Translations under genes and position numbers: made by a program
In this document: piece by piece, positions 1 to 9,427 of the stretch
How positions within the stretch are numbered: position 1 is the stretch's first letter
Layout of the letters: each line of letters begins with the position of its first letter
Notes under the pieces: generated by a model
What the model saw: only the letters and a program-made list of their open reading frames with translations
Told to the model about the DNA's origin: nothing
The model's database searches: none
DNA from: Opitutales bacterium
GTDB lineage: Bacteria > Verrucomicrobiota > Verrucomicrobiia > Opitutales > Seribacteraceae
DNA length: 38,096 nt
Assembly (NCBI GenBank): GCA_029251885.1
Contig: JAQXCL010000126.1
Location: forward strand, 1-38,096
Direction of reading: 5' to 3'

Positions 1-2799
1 CTGTCCGGCCTCGCGATCTTTTCGGCGTAATTGAGCCTCGCCCATTGCCCTATCCAAATCGGAGAGCAAGGCTGCTCGGTTTTGATAGAGGGCATCAAAT
101 CCTCCGGTTTTGATCAAACTTTCCAAGACCCTTTTATTTAAAGCTTTTCCATCCACCCGCTCGACCAAATCTCCAAAATCTGCAAAAGGCCCATTTTTTA
201 AACGTTCTTCGACAATTAATTTCCCGGCAATATCCCCCACCCCTTTGACTGCGGAGAGTCCAAAACGAATCGATCCCAATCCATCCCCCTCACCATTTAG
301 TGGTGTAAAATTCTCCCCAGATTCGTTCACATCAGGACCAAGCACTGATATGCCCATATCATGACACTCTCCAAGAAAGTGAGAAAGTTTTTCGGAATTC
401 CCAAGTTCGCAAGCCAATACTCCCGCCATAAAGTCAACTGGATGATTGGCTTTCAAGTAAGCGGTTTGATAACTAATCATGCCATAAGCCGCAGAGTGAG
501 ACTTATTAAATCCATAACCGGCAAATTTTTCTAAAATATTGAAGATGTCATTAGCTTTTTTCGATTCAATCTTATTGACCTCTTTTGCACCTTTGACAAA
601 AATTTCTCGCTGCTTGGCCATTTCCTCAGGCTTCTTCTTGCCCATCGCCCTGCGCAAAATATCAGCACCACCAAGGGTGTATCCAGCAATCCGCCTTGCC
701 GCCTCCATTACTTGCTCCTGATAAACCATAACTCCGTAGGTTTCAGCACATACATCCTCGAGCAATGGGTGAGGGAATTTAATCGTGGATGGATCCTCCT
801 TGCCCTTAATATAGTCGGGTATCCAATCCATTGGCCCTGGCCGGTAAAGGGCGATAAGGGCGATAATTTCATCGACATTAGAAATTGTCATCTGCCGGCA
901 TAGCCGGCGCATTCCCTCGGATTCCAATTGAAAAACCCCGATGGTCTGTGCATCGTTAAGAAGTTTAAAGGTTGGCTCGTCTTCGAGAGGGACTCCCGTT
1001 ACCCGAAAATCCTCCAAGCCCTCTTTTTTCCGAATATGAGCCTCGGTTTCAGAAATCACCGTGAGTGTTTTCAATCCCAAGAAGTCCATTTTTAACAGGC
1101 CAAGTTCTTCCACCGGATCCTTGGGATATTGGGTGGTGAGAATTCCATCTTGCTTGGTCAATGGCACAAGTTCTTTGAGCGGGCGGTCAGCAATAATGAC
1201 TCCAGCGGCATGCGTACCTGAGTTGCGGACCATTCCCTCAATCACTCGGCCGGTATCAACAATCTGTTTAGCAATGGGATTATTTTTATATTCTCCCGCA
1301 AGTTCTGGACTCTTTGCCAGGGCATCCTCTAGTGAAATATTGAGGTCGTCGGGAATCATTTTGGCCAACTTATCGGCCTCGGCATAGGGAAGATCCCTGA
1401 CCCGGGCAACATCCCGAATGACCATTTTTGCACCGAAAGTACCAAAGGTTATAATATTGGCCACGCAGTCACGGCCATACTTCTCGCGGACATACTCGAT
1501 CACCTCTCCTCTGCGGCGCATACAAAAGTCGATATCGAAATCGGGCGGAGAAACCCGTTCCGGATTGAGAAACCGTTCAAAAAGTAAGCCAAAGCGCAGA
1601 GGATCAATATCAGTAATGCCCAACACATAAGCCACAAGACAACCAGCACCGGAACCACGCCCCGGTCCCACCGGAACCCCTTGCTCGCGAGCCCAGTTCA
1701 TAAAATCAGCAACAATGAGAAAGTAATCGTTAAATCCGGTCTTGCCTATAACTCGGAGTTCGTAGTCCAAACGTTCACTTAATTCCTTAGCATGAGAATC
1801 CTCTTCTACCCGGTCTGAGGCTTCTTCGTAAGTAACCTTATACCTATCATGGAGGCCTTCTAAGCAAAGTTTTCTTAGGTATTCGATATTATCTGAAACC
1901 TCGGTTTTAATTTCCGGAGGCATTGTGAACACAGGATAATTGTTTTCACCAAATGGTAATTTAACCTCGCACATTTCGGCCACGGCAAAGGTATTTACAA
2001 TGGACTCCGGCACCTCGCGAAAAAGATCATCCATCTCCTCGCGCGATTTTAAATAAAATTCGCGAGCCTCGTAGCGCATCCGCTTAACATCGTCCAATTT
2101 TGAACCGGTTTGGATACAAAGCAAAGCGTCGTGAGGGGCCCAGTCCTCCCCTTTGACATAATGTACATCGTTGGAGGCAATCGTTTTAAGGCCAAATTTT
2201 TTCGCAAGTTTGATTAACGGGGGAACCAATTGTGCCTGCTCTTCAATTCCATGGTTATGGAGTTCGACAAAATAATTTTCCTTACCGAAGATATCGACCA
2301 TCTGGCCAAGTGCCTGTTCGGCCTCTTCTTCCTGACCACGAAGAATGAGTTGAGGGATCCAACCCTGCATACAACCAGTAAATCCGATCAGCCCCTTGGC
2401 ATGCTCGGCTAATTTCTCTAGATCGGTTCGGGGACGATAATAAAAACCGTCCACATGAGCATCGGAAACCACTTTGCAGAGATTTTGATATCCTTCAAAA
2501 TTCTTTGCCAAAAGACCGAGGTGATAAGATTTGTGATTTTCCCGCCCTGGCCGCTCGTCGTTTTTATGATCAGTTACAATGTACCCTTCACAACCAATAA
2601 TTGGTTTAATTCCGCGCTTTTCCGCCTGCTTAACAAAGGATATCGCACCGAACAGGTTTCCGTGATCTGTAAGAGCCATGGCAGACATCCCCAACTCCAC
2701 TGCTCGGTCCATCAAACGATCCATCCGGCAACAACCATCAAGCAAGCTGTAGTCCGAATGGACGTGCAAATGCACAAAATCGTTGTCTTTGTTAGCCAA
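1..2799 (-). CDS. dnaE: DNA polymerase III alpha subunit (DnaE), C-terminus cut by window edge
   Basis: Replicative DNA polymerase catalytic subunit of the C family. The reading frame is open from 2799 down to base 1, giving 933 codons; intact proteins have roughly 1150 residues, so the C-terminal OB-fold and clamp-binding parts lie outside. The N-terminal PHP domain begins with [15 protein letters not shown] (residues 8-22). The polymerase palm shows GRGSGAG and PDFDIDF (residues 419-425; D422 and D424 match the catalytic pair). [12 protein letters not shown] carries the third Asp, D572. The helix-hairpin-helix-rich part near the left edge is also recognisable. The start is inferred: an in-frame TAA sits at 2818-2820 and the only usual start codon before the PHP motif is TTG at 2797-2799, with no convincing Shine-Dalgarno. 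It is PHP-DnaE1 type, not PolC (no exonuclease insertion seen). The identification is secure; the exact start is less so. Confidence 0.97.
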   Translation of the reverse strand, partial: MANKDNDFVHLHVHSDYSLLDGCCRMDRLMDRAVELGMSAMALTDHGNLFGAISFVKQAEKRGIKPIIGCEGYIVTDHKNDERPGRENHKSYHLGLLAKNFEGYQNLCKVVSDAHVDGFYYRPRTDLEKLAEHAKGLIGFTGCMQGWIPQLILRGQEEEAEQALGQMVDIFGKENYFVELHNHGIEEQAQLVPPLIKLAKKFGLKTIASNDVHYVKGEDWAPHDALLCIQTGSKLDDVKRMRYEAREFYLKSREEMDDLFREVPESIVNTFAVAEMCEVKLPFGENNYPVFTMPPEIKTEVSDNIEYLRKLCLEGLHDRYKVTYEEASDRVEEDSHAKELSERLDYELRVIGKTGFNDYFLIVADFMNWAREQGVPVGPGRGSGAGCLVAYVLGITDIDPLRFGLLFERFLNPERVSPPDFDIDFCMRRRGEVIEYVREKYGRDCVANIITFGTFGAKMVIRDVARVRDLPYAEADKLAKMIPDDLNISLEDALAKSPELAGEYKNNPIAKQIVDTGRVIEGMVRNSGTHAAGVIIADRPLKELVPLTKQDGILTTQYPKDPVEELGLLKMDFLGLKTLTVISETEAHIRKKEGLEDFRVTGVPLEDEPTFKLLNDAQTIGVFQLESEGMRRLCRQMTISNVDEIIALIALYRPGPMDWIPDYIKGKEDPSTIKFPHPLLEDVCAETYGVMVYQEQVMEAARRIAGYTLGGADILRRAMGKKKPEEMAKQREIFVKGAKEVNKIESKKANDIFNILEKFAGYGFNKSHSAAYGMISYQTAYLKANHPVDFMAGVLACELGNSEKLSHFLGECHDMGISVLGPDVNESGENFTPLNGEGDGLGSIRFGLSAVKGVGDIAGKLIVEERLKNGPFADFGDLVERVDGKALNKRVLESLIKTGGFDALYQNRAALLSDLDRAMGEAQLRRKDREAGQ

Positions 2800-2871
2800 G
2801 GGTAATGAAGGGGTATGTTATACTTACATTTCGTAAGGTTAGGGCTGTTTCAAGGCAATCTTGCGCACAAG

Positions 2872-2904
2872 CGAAAATCTCCCTGATAAATAAACAGGTT
2901 TTCG
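2872..2904 (-). terminator. Imperfect hairpin downstream of the AI-2E family gene
   Basis: CGAAAA (2872-2877) and CCTG (2882-2885) pair with CAGG (2895-2898) and TTTTCG (2899-2904). This makes a ten-pair stem with a four-base bulge and a nine-base loop, just after the stop at 2908 on the minus strand. There is no U-run after it, so it is a weak terminator candidate or an RNA-stabilising structure in front of dnaE. Confidence 0.3.
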
Positions 2905-2907
2905 GAA

Positions 2908-4137
2908 CTAAGGGGCAGAATTTGAGGCGGGCAAATATTTTTGGCTAAGCAAGCGCCAAAGAACGATAAGGAAAGCGGTTAGTGGGATTCCTAAAATCAT
3001 TCCCAGTACGCCTCCAAATGCAGAACCCCAAAAGAAAACCGAGGCGATAATAACAACCGGATGCAGGCCCGTCCGATCTCCCATCACTTTTGGACTAAGC
3101 CAATAACTTTCGAGGATTTGTACCACTAAAAAAGTAATTCCACAGCCCCAAAGAACGCTCCATTCTCCGCTTTCCAAAATTCCACCCGGTTGTAAATAAG
3201 CAACCAGCACGGCAGTCAAACATCCAATAATCGATCCTAGAAAAGGAACGATATTTAAAATTCCGAAGAGAAGACCCAGGGCAATTCCAAATTTAAGACC
3301 AGACAGACTAAAACCAATAGCATAGCCAATTCCCATCATTGCACCAATCAGTAATTGTCCGCGAAAAAATGCTTCCAATATATCTTTAAATTGCCTGATT
3401 AAATAAACCAAGTCCTTACGTGTATTGGCTCCAAAAAAACTTAACTGACCGGCAAGATCAGCCAAATGATCCCTTCGGGAATCCAAAAAATAAAACAAAT
3501 AAATGGGTGCTATGGCCAGGCATGCAAAATACGAAAAAAACGAACGGATACCTGTCCAAGCATCTTGCAAGGCTTGGGCAGACTTTTGGGTTAATTCAGG
3601 ATTCTGAGCTCCCAGAGCTTGGAGTGATTCTTTCCAGTCCCGTTTAAACTGGCCAAATTTTTCTGAAACCACTGACCAAGTTTCCGGACTGACTGATTGC
3701 CGAACCCGCGCTTCAATTCTTTCCGGCCAATCTACTGAAGAGCCCATAAGGTCACGGGATTGCCGGACTACTTCGCCACCCACTCCCCAAAAAATAAAAA
3801 AAACAACGGACAAAACAATAAGGTACAAAGAGATAATTGAATACCTGCGACTCAGCCGAACACCCTCTTCAATTTTTCGGACGAGAGGATGAAGTAAAAT
3901 GGCTAGAATTGATGCAATTGCAAGAGGCCAAAGCACAGTGGCAAAGTGATCCAGAAACACGCCCAACGATTTAACAACCCATCCGATTAAAAGAAGGAGA
4001 ACGAATAGACAACCCGAACAGAGGGTAAAGGCGAGCAATTGGGACTGCCCTCGGGAAAAAAAATTGGTTCTTTTTGAAACTTCGTTCACTACATTATTAC
4101 GCCTTTGATTCTTGCCTTTAGTTGGGTCGGAGGGCAA
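2908..4137 (-). CDS. AI-2E family transporter (PerM/YdiK-like membrane protein)
   Basis: A 409-residue multispanning membrane protein of the AI-2E transporter (formerly DUF20/UPF0118) family. Seen: two N-terminal hydrophobic segments around residues 33-60 and 65-83, one around 98-120, a long soluble segment rich in W, E and K (about 125-190), then a set of C-terminal helices with the Gly-rich FGILNIVPFLGSIIG near residue 290. The family ending with FGGVLGMILGIPLTAFL is present. Members have been proposed to export autoinducer-2 or act as Na+/H+ antiporters; the substrate here cannot be told. The first codon is TTG at 4135-4137, preceded by AGGA about nine bases upstream; a GTG at 4087-4089 (codon 17) is the alternative. 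It lies upstream of dnaE on the same strand with a 108-base gap, and diverges from the protease gene. Confidence 0.88.
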   Translation of the reverse strand: MPSDPTKGKNQRRNNVVNEVSKRTNFFSRGQSQLLAFTLCSGCLFVLLLLIGWVVKSLGVFLDHFATVLWPLAIASILAILLHPLVRKIEEGVRLSRRYSIISLYLIVLSVVFFIFWGVGGEVVRQSRDLMGSSVDWPERIEARVRQSVSPETWSVVSEKFGQFKRDWKESLQALGAQNPELTQKSAQALQDAWTGIRSFFSYFACLAIAPIYLFYFLDSRRDHLADLAGQLSFFGANTRKDLVYLIRQFKDILEAFFRGQLLIGAMMGIGYAIGFSLSGLKFGIALGLLFGILNIVPFLGSIIGCLTAVLVAYLQPGGILESGEWSVLWGCGITFLVVQILESYWLSPKVMGDRTGLHPVVIIASVFFWGSAFGGVLGMILGIPLTAFLIVLWRLLSQKYLPASNSAP

Positions 4138-4202
4138 GAACCTCTTTCCTGTGTATTTGCAAACAACTCAACTAATCCTCAATCTGGTACCGCATTAAAG
4201 AT

Positions 4203-6221
4203 ATGCCAAAACCGTTTAAACTATTCCTTTTATCGTTTCTCTGTTTGCCAGGACTCTATCCTCTACTGGGAAAACAAAACGAAGAAATTAATGATCGGGT
4301 AAATTCGGTTTACCGGGCAATTGTCCGGATCGAAGTGGTTTCGGAAAGAGGGTCCAACGGGAGAATGTTAAAATCGGGATCCACCGGCAGCGGGGTAATT
4401 ATCGACTCATCTGGATTGGTTGTGACCAATCACCATGTGGCTGGAAAAGCAACCAGGCTGACTTGCCGATTTCATGATGGCGAAGAAGTCGGGGCGGATT
4501 TACTCGGTGCCGACGCCCTTACTGACCTGGCCGTCCTCCGCCTGCGATTAGAAGAAAGGTCCCCGAAATCCCAACCGGTTGAAAGTGCCGTTTTTGGAAA
4601 TTCAGATTTGGTAAAGGTGGGCGATGCCTGCTTTGCGATGGGAAGTCCGGCAGGATTATCTCAATCGGTAACCCGAGGAATTGTTTCCAACCTCGCCTTA
4701 ATCTCAAACAGGAGAGGGTCGTTTCGGTTGGATGGGGAAAATGTAGGAGAGTTGGTCCGCTGGCTTGGTCATGATGCGGTCATATTCCCTGGAAACAGCG
4801 GAGGCCCCCTCGTGAATTCTGCGGGCGAAATCATTGGGATTAATGAAGTTGCCATTGCGAGCCTAGGCGGTGCCATTCCATCCAATCTTGCCCAAAAGGT
4901 TTCCCTGGAGCTTGCTACCCGGGGATATGTAGAAAGGTCTTGGACGGGATTGGAATGCCAACCTTCTCTCAAAAAAGGACAACCGGGGATTTTAGTCTCG
5001 GGAATCATTGATGATTCACCTGCTCAGACTGCCGGTTTCTTGGCTGGAGATCTCATTACCACCTTTGCTCAGCAAACTGTACAGGCACAGATCCCTGAGG
5101 ACCTCCCTCCATTTCATCAAATGATTTCATCCATCCCGCCGGGAGAAAAAGTTGAGATCAAGGGAGTTCGCGACCAGCAGTCCATTAGCTGGGAGTTAAT
5201 CACCGCAAAACGCGAACCCGCCTATCAACCTGAAGAAGAACTTAAAAGTTGGGGACTTACCCTGAGAGACTTTACCCTCCTATCATCGCTGGAAGCTCGA
5301 AGAGAAGGAAAATTTGGAATACAAGTACACTCAGTCGCCCAAGGCGGACCTTCGTTCAGTGCAAAGCCAAGATTGGTACAGAATGATGTATTGGTCGAAG
5401 TAAACGGTCAAACCCTGGCCAAAATCGAAGACCTGCATACAGTCTCCCGGGAACTAACCAAAGGAAAAACCGAACCCGTCCCCGTTTTGGTAAGGTTCGA
5501 AAGAAACCTAGCAAGTTATTTAACCGTGATCAAAATTGGTCCAGAAGCTGAGGAAAAACGACCCCTTGAGGCGTGGAAACCCTGGTTTGGTGTGAGCACT
5601 CAGGTACTTACCCATGAACTGGCCGAGGCTTTGGGCCTGGAAACCAGCAACCGGGGAGTTCGCTTATCCCAAGTGTTTCCAAATACGCCAGCCGAACGTG
5701 CGGGGTTACTCCCCGGTGATTTGCTCTTCCGAATCGACGGTCAACTCATACAAGCTTATCGACCAGAGGATGTGGAAGTGTTTGGCAATATGATCAAACA
5801 ATATCGGATTGATTCCACTATTTCGGTGGAGGTCTGGAGAGAAGGTACAATTATGAATGTCAGCGCAACTTTGGATAAACGTCCAAAACCCGGAAATGAA
5901 ATGCCGGAATACGAGGAGAAAAATCTCGAATTTACGGTGCGTGAATTATCCTTTGCTGATCGAGTATTTATGAGAATTAATGCAGAGGAAAACGGCCTCT
6001 TAGTTGAGAATGTCGAATCTGCCGGATGGGCCGCATTGGCCGGATTACGCCAGGGCGACCTGCTCCTTAAAATTGACCATCATTCAGTCAATCAAATTGA
6101 TGAGATTAAAAACCTCATGACCAACTTGATCAAAAAGCAGCCTGAGCAGGTTGTTTTCTTTGTAAAACGGGGAATCCATACCCTCTTTATCGAACTGCAA
6201 CCAGAGTGGGAAGCCTTATGA
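4203..6221 (+). CDS. HtrA/Deg-type serine protease with four PDZ domains
   Basis: A 672-residue exported protease of the trypsin-like HtrA/DegP family, expected in the periplasm for protein quality control or signalling. Residues 1-23 form a signal peptide. The protease domain (about 35-235) keeps the full triad: H78 in TNHHV, D108 in ALTDLAVL, S199 in PGNSGGPL. It is followed by four PDZ-like modules at about 246-335, 349-446, 460-557 and 576-666; DegP and DegQ have two, so this protein is long for the family. The third module is the most canonical (NTPAERAGLLPGDLL). The stop overlaps the next gene as ATGA, implying translational coupling with a catalytically dead homologue. A 65-base divergent spacer separates it from the AI-2E gene; no clear promoter hexamers were found there. 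Active-protease status is inferred from the intact triad; the substrate is unknown. Confidence 0.93.
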   Translation: MPKPFKLFLLSFLCLPGLYPLLGKQNEEINDRVNSVYRAIVRIEVVSERGSNGRMLKSGSTGSGVIIDSSGLVVTNHHVAGKATRLTCRFHDGEEVGADLLGADALTDLAVLRLRLEERSPKSQPVESAVFGNSDLVKVGDACFAMGSPAGLSQSVTRGIVSNLALISNRRGSFRLDGENVGELVRWLGHDAVIFPGNSGGPLVNSAGEIIGINEVAIASLGGAIPSNLAQKVSLELATRGYVERSWTGLECQPSLKKGQPGILVSGIIDDSPAQTAGFLAGDLITTFAQQTVQAQIPEDLPPFHQMISSIPPGEKVEIKGVRDQQSISWELITAKREPAYQPEEELKSWGLTLRDFTLLSSLEARREGKFGIQVHSVAQGGPSFSAKPRLVQNDVLVEVNGQTLAKIEDLHTVSRELTKGKTEPVPVLVRFERNLASYLTVIKIGPEAEEKRPLEAWKPWFGVSTQVLTHELAEALGLETSNRGVRLSQVFPNTPAERAGLLPGDLLFRIDGQLIQAYRPEDVEVFGNMIKQYRIDSTISVEVWREGTIMNVSATLDKRPKPGNEMPEYEEKNLEFTVRELSFADRVFMRINAEENGLLVENVESAGWAALAGLRQGDLLLKIDHHSVNQIDEIKNLMTNLIKKQPEQVVFFVKRGIHTLFIELQPEWEAL

Positions 6222-6997
6222 AATTCTTTAATATCGGGCTATTCTTGCCAGCCCTTCTTTTAATCAATCCCGCCAGCAATTTATGGGCTGATGAGAAAAC
6301 TTCGCCGGTTTCCATTTGGAAAGAACTCCTGGAAAAAAAATCCGATAGCGTAACCTGGGTATCTGTAACCGTACGCATCGAAGTTAGTTCCGGAGGTCGG
6401 AGCTTCCCCCCATCTGAAAGAAAACTTGAGGCACTCGGCACCGTGATTGGCAAGGACGGACTGATCGTTTTATCCTTAAATCAAGTCGACCCAACAGATT
6501 CGATATTGGCAAGGATGAGAAGTCCGGGAAATGTAAATGTGAATTACACCGAAGTTCTAATTTTATTGGAGGATGGTTCCGAAGTTCCGGCAAATTTTTT
6601 ACTAAAGGACGAGGACCTCGACCTTGCTTTTATTCGTCCCCTATCGACCGATTCCAACGATTCAGGCCCCAAGGAGTTTCTTGCTGTTGAATACAATGCT
6701 TCAGAAACCCCGAATATTGAAACACTTGATGAAGTGGTTTCTTTAGGCAAACTTGGTCGAAACCTATATCGAAAGTCCACCCTGCAACGAGGCTGGATAA
6801 ATGCAGTAATTGATAAACCCAGGGACTACTTGGTTGTGGAGAATGTCACTCCAGGCACCCCTGTATTTGACCGTCATGGCAAATGGATTGGGGTGACTGT
6901 CTTTCGCAAGGAAGGAGGCCGACCATCAGGTGTTATAACCGTACCGGCATCTGATGTGATGGAAATTGCCCGGCAAGTCAGAGAGCGAACCGAGTAA
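6218..6997 (+). CDS. Inactive HtrA-like trypsin-fold protein (pseudoprotease), coupled to upstream protease
   Basis: An exported protein of 259 residues with signal peptide 1-24 (ends NLWA). The ATG at 6218 overlaps the stop of the upstream protease (ATGA), which favours it over an in-frame start at 6206. Its body aligns by eye with the upstream protease domain: GTVIGKDGLIVLSLNQV matches the segment holding the catalytic His, which is N88 here; DEDLDLAFIR keeps the Asp (D135); TPGTPVFDRHGKWIG replaces GNSGGPL, so the nucleophile position is P212. It has no PDZ domain. Two of three triad residues are therefore missing while the fold-defining segments remain. Seen: residue losses and coupling. 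Inferred: a non-catalytic partner, regulator or substrate-binding subunit of the protease. An unrelated beta-barrel protein is possible but less likely. Confidence 0.82.
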   Translation: MKFFNIGLFLPALLLINPASNLWADEKTSPVSIWKELLEKKSDSVTWVSVTVRIEVSSGGRSFPPSERKLEALGTVIGKDGLIVLSLNQVDPTDSILARMRSPGNVNVNYTEVLILLEDGSEVPANFLLKDEDLDLAFIRPLSTDSNDSGPKEFLAVEYNASETPNIETLDEVVSLGKLGRNLYRKSTLQRGWINAVIDKPRDYLVVENVTPGTPVFDRHGKWIGVTVFRKEGGRPSGVITVPASDVMEIARQVRERTE

Positions 6998-7041
6998 GTT
7001 TGCCGTTGCCCACTGATTTAAAGAAAATGTATTGATTAATT

Positions 7042-8346
7042 GTGAACTTTTTTAAATTTGCCATACGGGAAAAATTCAAACTGCTGGGATTTTTTGGGGT
7101 TTTCTTTTTTGGAGGCTGTTCAAATGAAGAAGAAGTAAGCACGGAAAGGCTGGAATATCGTAAAGATGAAAAGGGTATCGTTCGACTATACTATGCAGGC
7201 GAAGACGAACCGGTCGGGAAATGGAAATTTGCCAGGGTAATTGAGAACCATTCAAATGGTGCAAAAAAATTCGAGGTTGGAGTCGTCGATGGATTACGGC
7301 ACGGATCTTTCTTTTTTTGGCAATCAAACGGCTTAAAAAAACTGACCGGATCTTTTGAGCGTGGAAAAAGAGAAGGCACATTTAGGGCTTATGGAAAAGC
7401 AGGGGAATTGATGTACGAAAAAAATTACTTTGAGGACGAACTTGAAGGAAATATGTCTTCTTATTACCCAATGTCCAATGCCGAGATCTTCAGGTATTTT
7501 GAAAAATTAAGAGAGGACGGTTTAAAGCCGGGTGAAATCCCCGTAAAAAATAACCTCCGACTAGAAGCTACTTTTTCCAAGGGAATTCCCACAGGTCCTT
7601 ACCGCACTTATTTTCACCCCAAAGGGCATCCCTTTTTGACTAAGGCGGATTTACTGGAAGAAGAGGGAAGGTTTGACGCCCAGGGCAGGCTTATTGGAAA
7701 CCAAGTTTGTTATTATCCTAGAACTGAAGGTCTTGTTGTTTATCTGCCAGATAACAAACCACTCGAAACCATTCACGAACCCAACTCTTATGGGTTATCA
7801 AAAGCAATTGACGAATGCTACCTCGCCATGGAAGAAATTCCCGCTTATCGAAATCCCAAAAATCTTCCGGCCAAGGTTTTTTGCGTGGATATTAGAGGTG
7901 GGAAAATCTCTCCAGTTTGGTCATCTGAAATTGTTGAACTTGCGGTTCGAAATATGGATGGGAATATTCTCTCAGGTAGATACCCTGCCAACTTTGAAGC
8001 TTACCGAGATCAAGCAGTTAAAAAGGCTAAGGAAGTTGTACTAACCCAAGATTTATCTGACGATCCAAACCTGCAAATCCTTACTTCCCGAGGAGCTGCA
8101 GTCCAAGTTATCGCCCTTAATAAAAATGGTGAAATACGCGACATCCTATGGAGCAATTTAAATCGAAAAAACAACCTGGACCTAGAACAACGAATTCTTA
8201 AAAAGAGGAAGAGAATTCACCGATCTTGGGATGCAGGTGATGCAACTGCATCCGAATGGACCATTTCAAGTGGATTAAACTTGATCATCCGCGACGATCC
8301 AAGTGACCCTCAAAACGACCCGTACCTGCAGTTAAAAGGCTTGTAA
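7042..8346 (+). CDS. Lipoprotein with YwqK/MORN-type repeats
   Basis: A 434-residue putative outer-envelope lipoprotein. The signal peptide ends in FFFGGC, making C26 the lipidated residue. Residues about 65-150 contain repeated units of the type NG..K..G.. .G..HG.., e.g. HSNGAKKFEVGVVDGLRHGSF (about 70-90) and the following SNGLKKLTGSFERGKREGTF, characteristic of MORN-like YwqK-family repeats; a further unit lies near residues 175-200. The C-terminal half (about 250-434) is not recognised. The start is GTG at 7042; the nearby ATG at 7027 is closed by TGA after two codons. It follows the pseudoprotease gene after 44 bases on the same strand, so it may belong to the same operon. The YwqK name refers to a Bacillus antitoxin annotation, but nothing here suggests a toxin-antitoxin pair; a structural or surface-binding role is more likely. 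Confidence 0.75.
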   Translation: MNFFKFAIREKFKLLGFFGVFFFGGCSNEEEVSTERLEYRKDEKGIVRLYYAGEDEPVGKWKFARVIENHSNGAKKFEVGVVDGLRHGSFFFWQSNGLKKLTGSFERGKREGTFRAYGKAGELMYEKNYFEDELEGNMSSYYPMSNAEIFRYFEKLREDGLKPGEIPVKNNLRLEATFSKGIPTGPYRTYFHPKGHPFLTKADLLEEEGRFDAQGRLIGNQVCYYPRTEGLVVYLPDNKPLETIHEPNSYGLSKAIDECYLAMEEIPAYRNPKNLPAKVFCVDIRGGKISPVWSSEIVELAVRNMDGNILSGRYPANFEAYRDQAVKKAKEVVLTQDLSDDPNLQILTSRGAAVQVIALNKNGEIRDILWSNLNRKNNLDLEQRILKKRKRIHRSWDAGDATASEWTISSGLNLIIRDDPSDPQNDPYLQLKGL

Positions 8347-8374
8347 TAAGGTAATGGCTTCAGCTTATTTATTC

Positions 8375-9310
8375 CTACTTCTGCTCAACTAGATCGAAAG
8401 GGCTCGTTTTAGGAAGAGGTAAATTTTCGAATGGATTCGCCGATTTATCAACCGCTGGTACAACAGGACTTTTCAACTGATCAAATGGACTAGGTTTTTG
8501 ATCAACTGTCGGTACAGGCTCAGTATTTAATTGATCAAAAGGATTCGCAGATTGAGTAGTTGCCTGATTAGGTTGGTCAAACGGATTCGCTAGATTACCA
8601 GCTCCTTGATTTAACTGCTCAAAAGGGTTAGCCGGAGCAGAAACTTTTCCCCCATCCACTTCTTTCAGCTTGGTTGACTTGGCTTGTACCCCTATCGTTT
8701 TAGGACTGGGTAGCTTTTTACCCACCCAAAATGGGGTAATGGAATCCCGAACCTCATCGTAAAAGGAAACCACGGTGGGACGACTGCTGTACTTCCAAGA
8801 GAATCGAATTGGGTCTGTCGGGTTTCGGTTTTTCAAATCTCGTAAAATCTGTAAATCATATCCTCCTCCCTCGCTTGGATATCCCCCAACCCATGGCAAA
8901 TAAAAACGCCAAGGTTTTCCTTCGTCTATATTCTGTGCATCTATCCATCGGTTGCTGGTTTTGAGTATATAACCGATAAAGATTCCCTCCTGTGTTTTCG
9001 GGGGCAAAATTTGGGCGTCCACCAACCTAAGATGCTGGTCCATTGACCACCTTACCGAAATTCGGTTTCCAACAACCAAATCATTAATAAGTAAGATTGT
9101 TTCCGGCTTAAAACTACCTCCATTTGCAGGTCCTTGCCCGATCCATCCCGGAATAAATCGATGTAAATAATTCCCATCATCTAAAACTTCAATCCAAGTA
9201 TCTCCTTTGGAAGACAAAATACCTTCCATAGTTCCGGCATTCCCCAAACACATCGCTCCTTGTAAAAGCCCAGTGCAGAAAACGAGTCCGTAGCAAAACC
9301 TTTTAACCAA
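8375..9310 (-). CDS. Exported protein with C-terminal NPF[D/E]QL repeats, function unknown
   Basis: No family recognised. From the TTG at 9308-9310 the protein has 311 residues and starts with a typical signal peptide (VKRFCYGLVFCTGLLQG...CLGNA). The frame also has an ATG at 9376, but that would put 22 extra residues before the signal peptide and would place the start inside the best promoter match (9347-9376); AAAAGGG sits just upstream of the TTG. The middle (about 30-200) is rich in W, G and beta-like segments. The last about 85 residues are low-complexity, with six copies of [N/S]PF[D/E] motifs spaced 14, 14, 18, 18 and 11 residues apart. Its stop faces the lipoprotein gene, 28 bases away. 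The repeats could be an unfolded interaction tail; this is inference. Confidence 0.7.
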   Translation of the reverse strand: MVKRFCYGLVFCTGLLQGAMCLGNAGTMEGILSSKGDTWIEVLDDGNYLHRFIPGWIGQGPANGGSFKPETILLINDLVVGNRISVRWSMDQHLRLVDAQILPPKTQEGIFIGYILKTSNRWIDAQNIDEGKPWRFYLPWVGGYPSEGGGYDLQILRDLKNRNPTDPIRFSWKYSSRPTVVSFYDEVRDSITPFWVGKKLPSPKTIGVQAKSTKLKEVDGGKVSAPANPFEQLNQGAGNLANPFDQPNQATTQSANPFDQLNTEPVPTVDQKPSPFDQLKSPVVPAVDKSANPFENLPLPKTSPFDLVEQK

Positions 9311-9346
9311 GAGACCCTTTTGAAATGTTGAAAGATACAGCACAGC

Positions 9347-9376
9347 CTTATATCTAGTAAGCTTTGCCGTATACAA
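9347..9376 (-). promoter_or_regulatory. Sigma70-like promoter candidate for the NPF-repeat protein
   Basis: On the minus strand TTGTAT (-35, 9371-9376) is followed after 18 bases by TATAAG (-10, 9347-9352). A transcript would start near 9340 and leave a leader of about 30 bases before the TTG start at 9310. The -10 matches consensus in five of six positions, the -35 in four. Only a candidate, judged by eye. Confidence 0.4.
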
Positions 9377-9396
9377 TCAAGCAGATCTGCATTGTA
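9373..9396. repeat. Nested palindrome between divergent genes (possible operator)
   Basis: GCAGATCTGC (9381-9390) is a perfect ten-base palindrome, flanked by TACAAT on its left (9372-9377) and ATTGTA on its right (9391-9396), themselves inverted copies. It overlaps the -35 region of the minus-strand promoter candidate and lies 32-56 bases before the plus-strand gene at 9428, a position suited to a dimeric repressor. No regulator gene is adjacent. Confidence 0.4.
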
Positions 9397-9427
9397 AGTT
9401 TGAAAAGTTAAGGCTATTCCCGAAGTC

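Noticed and set aside
7042-8346. Toxin-antitoxin system suggested by the YwqK-family name
   Set aside because: The protein is a 434-residue lipoprotein with repeats and no toxin-like neighbour; the name is inherited from a Bacillus annotation.
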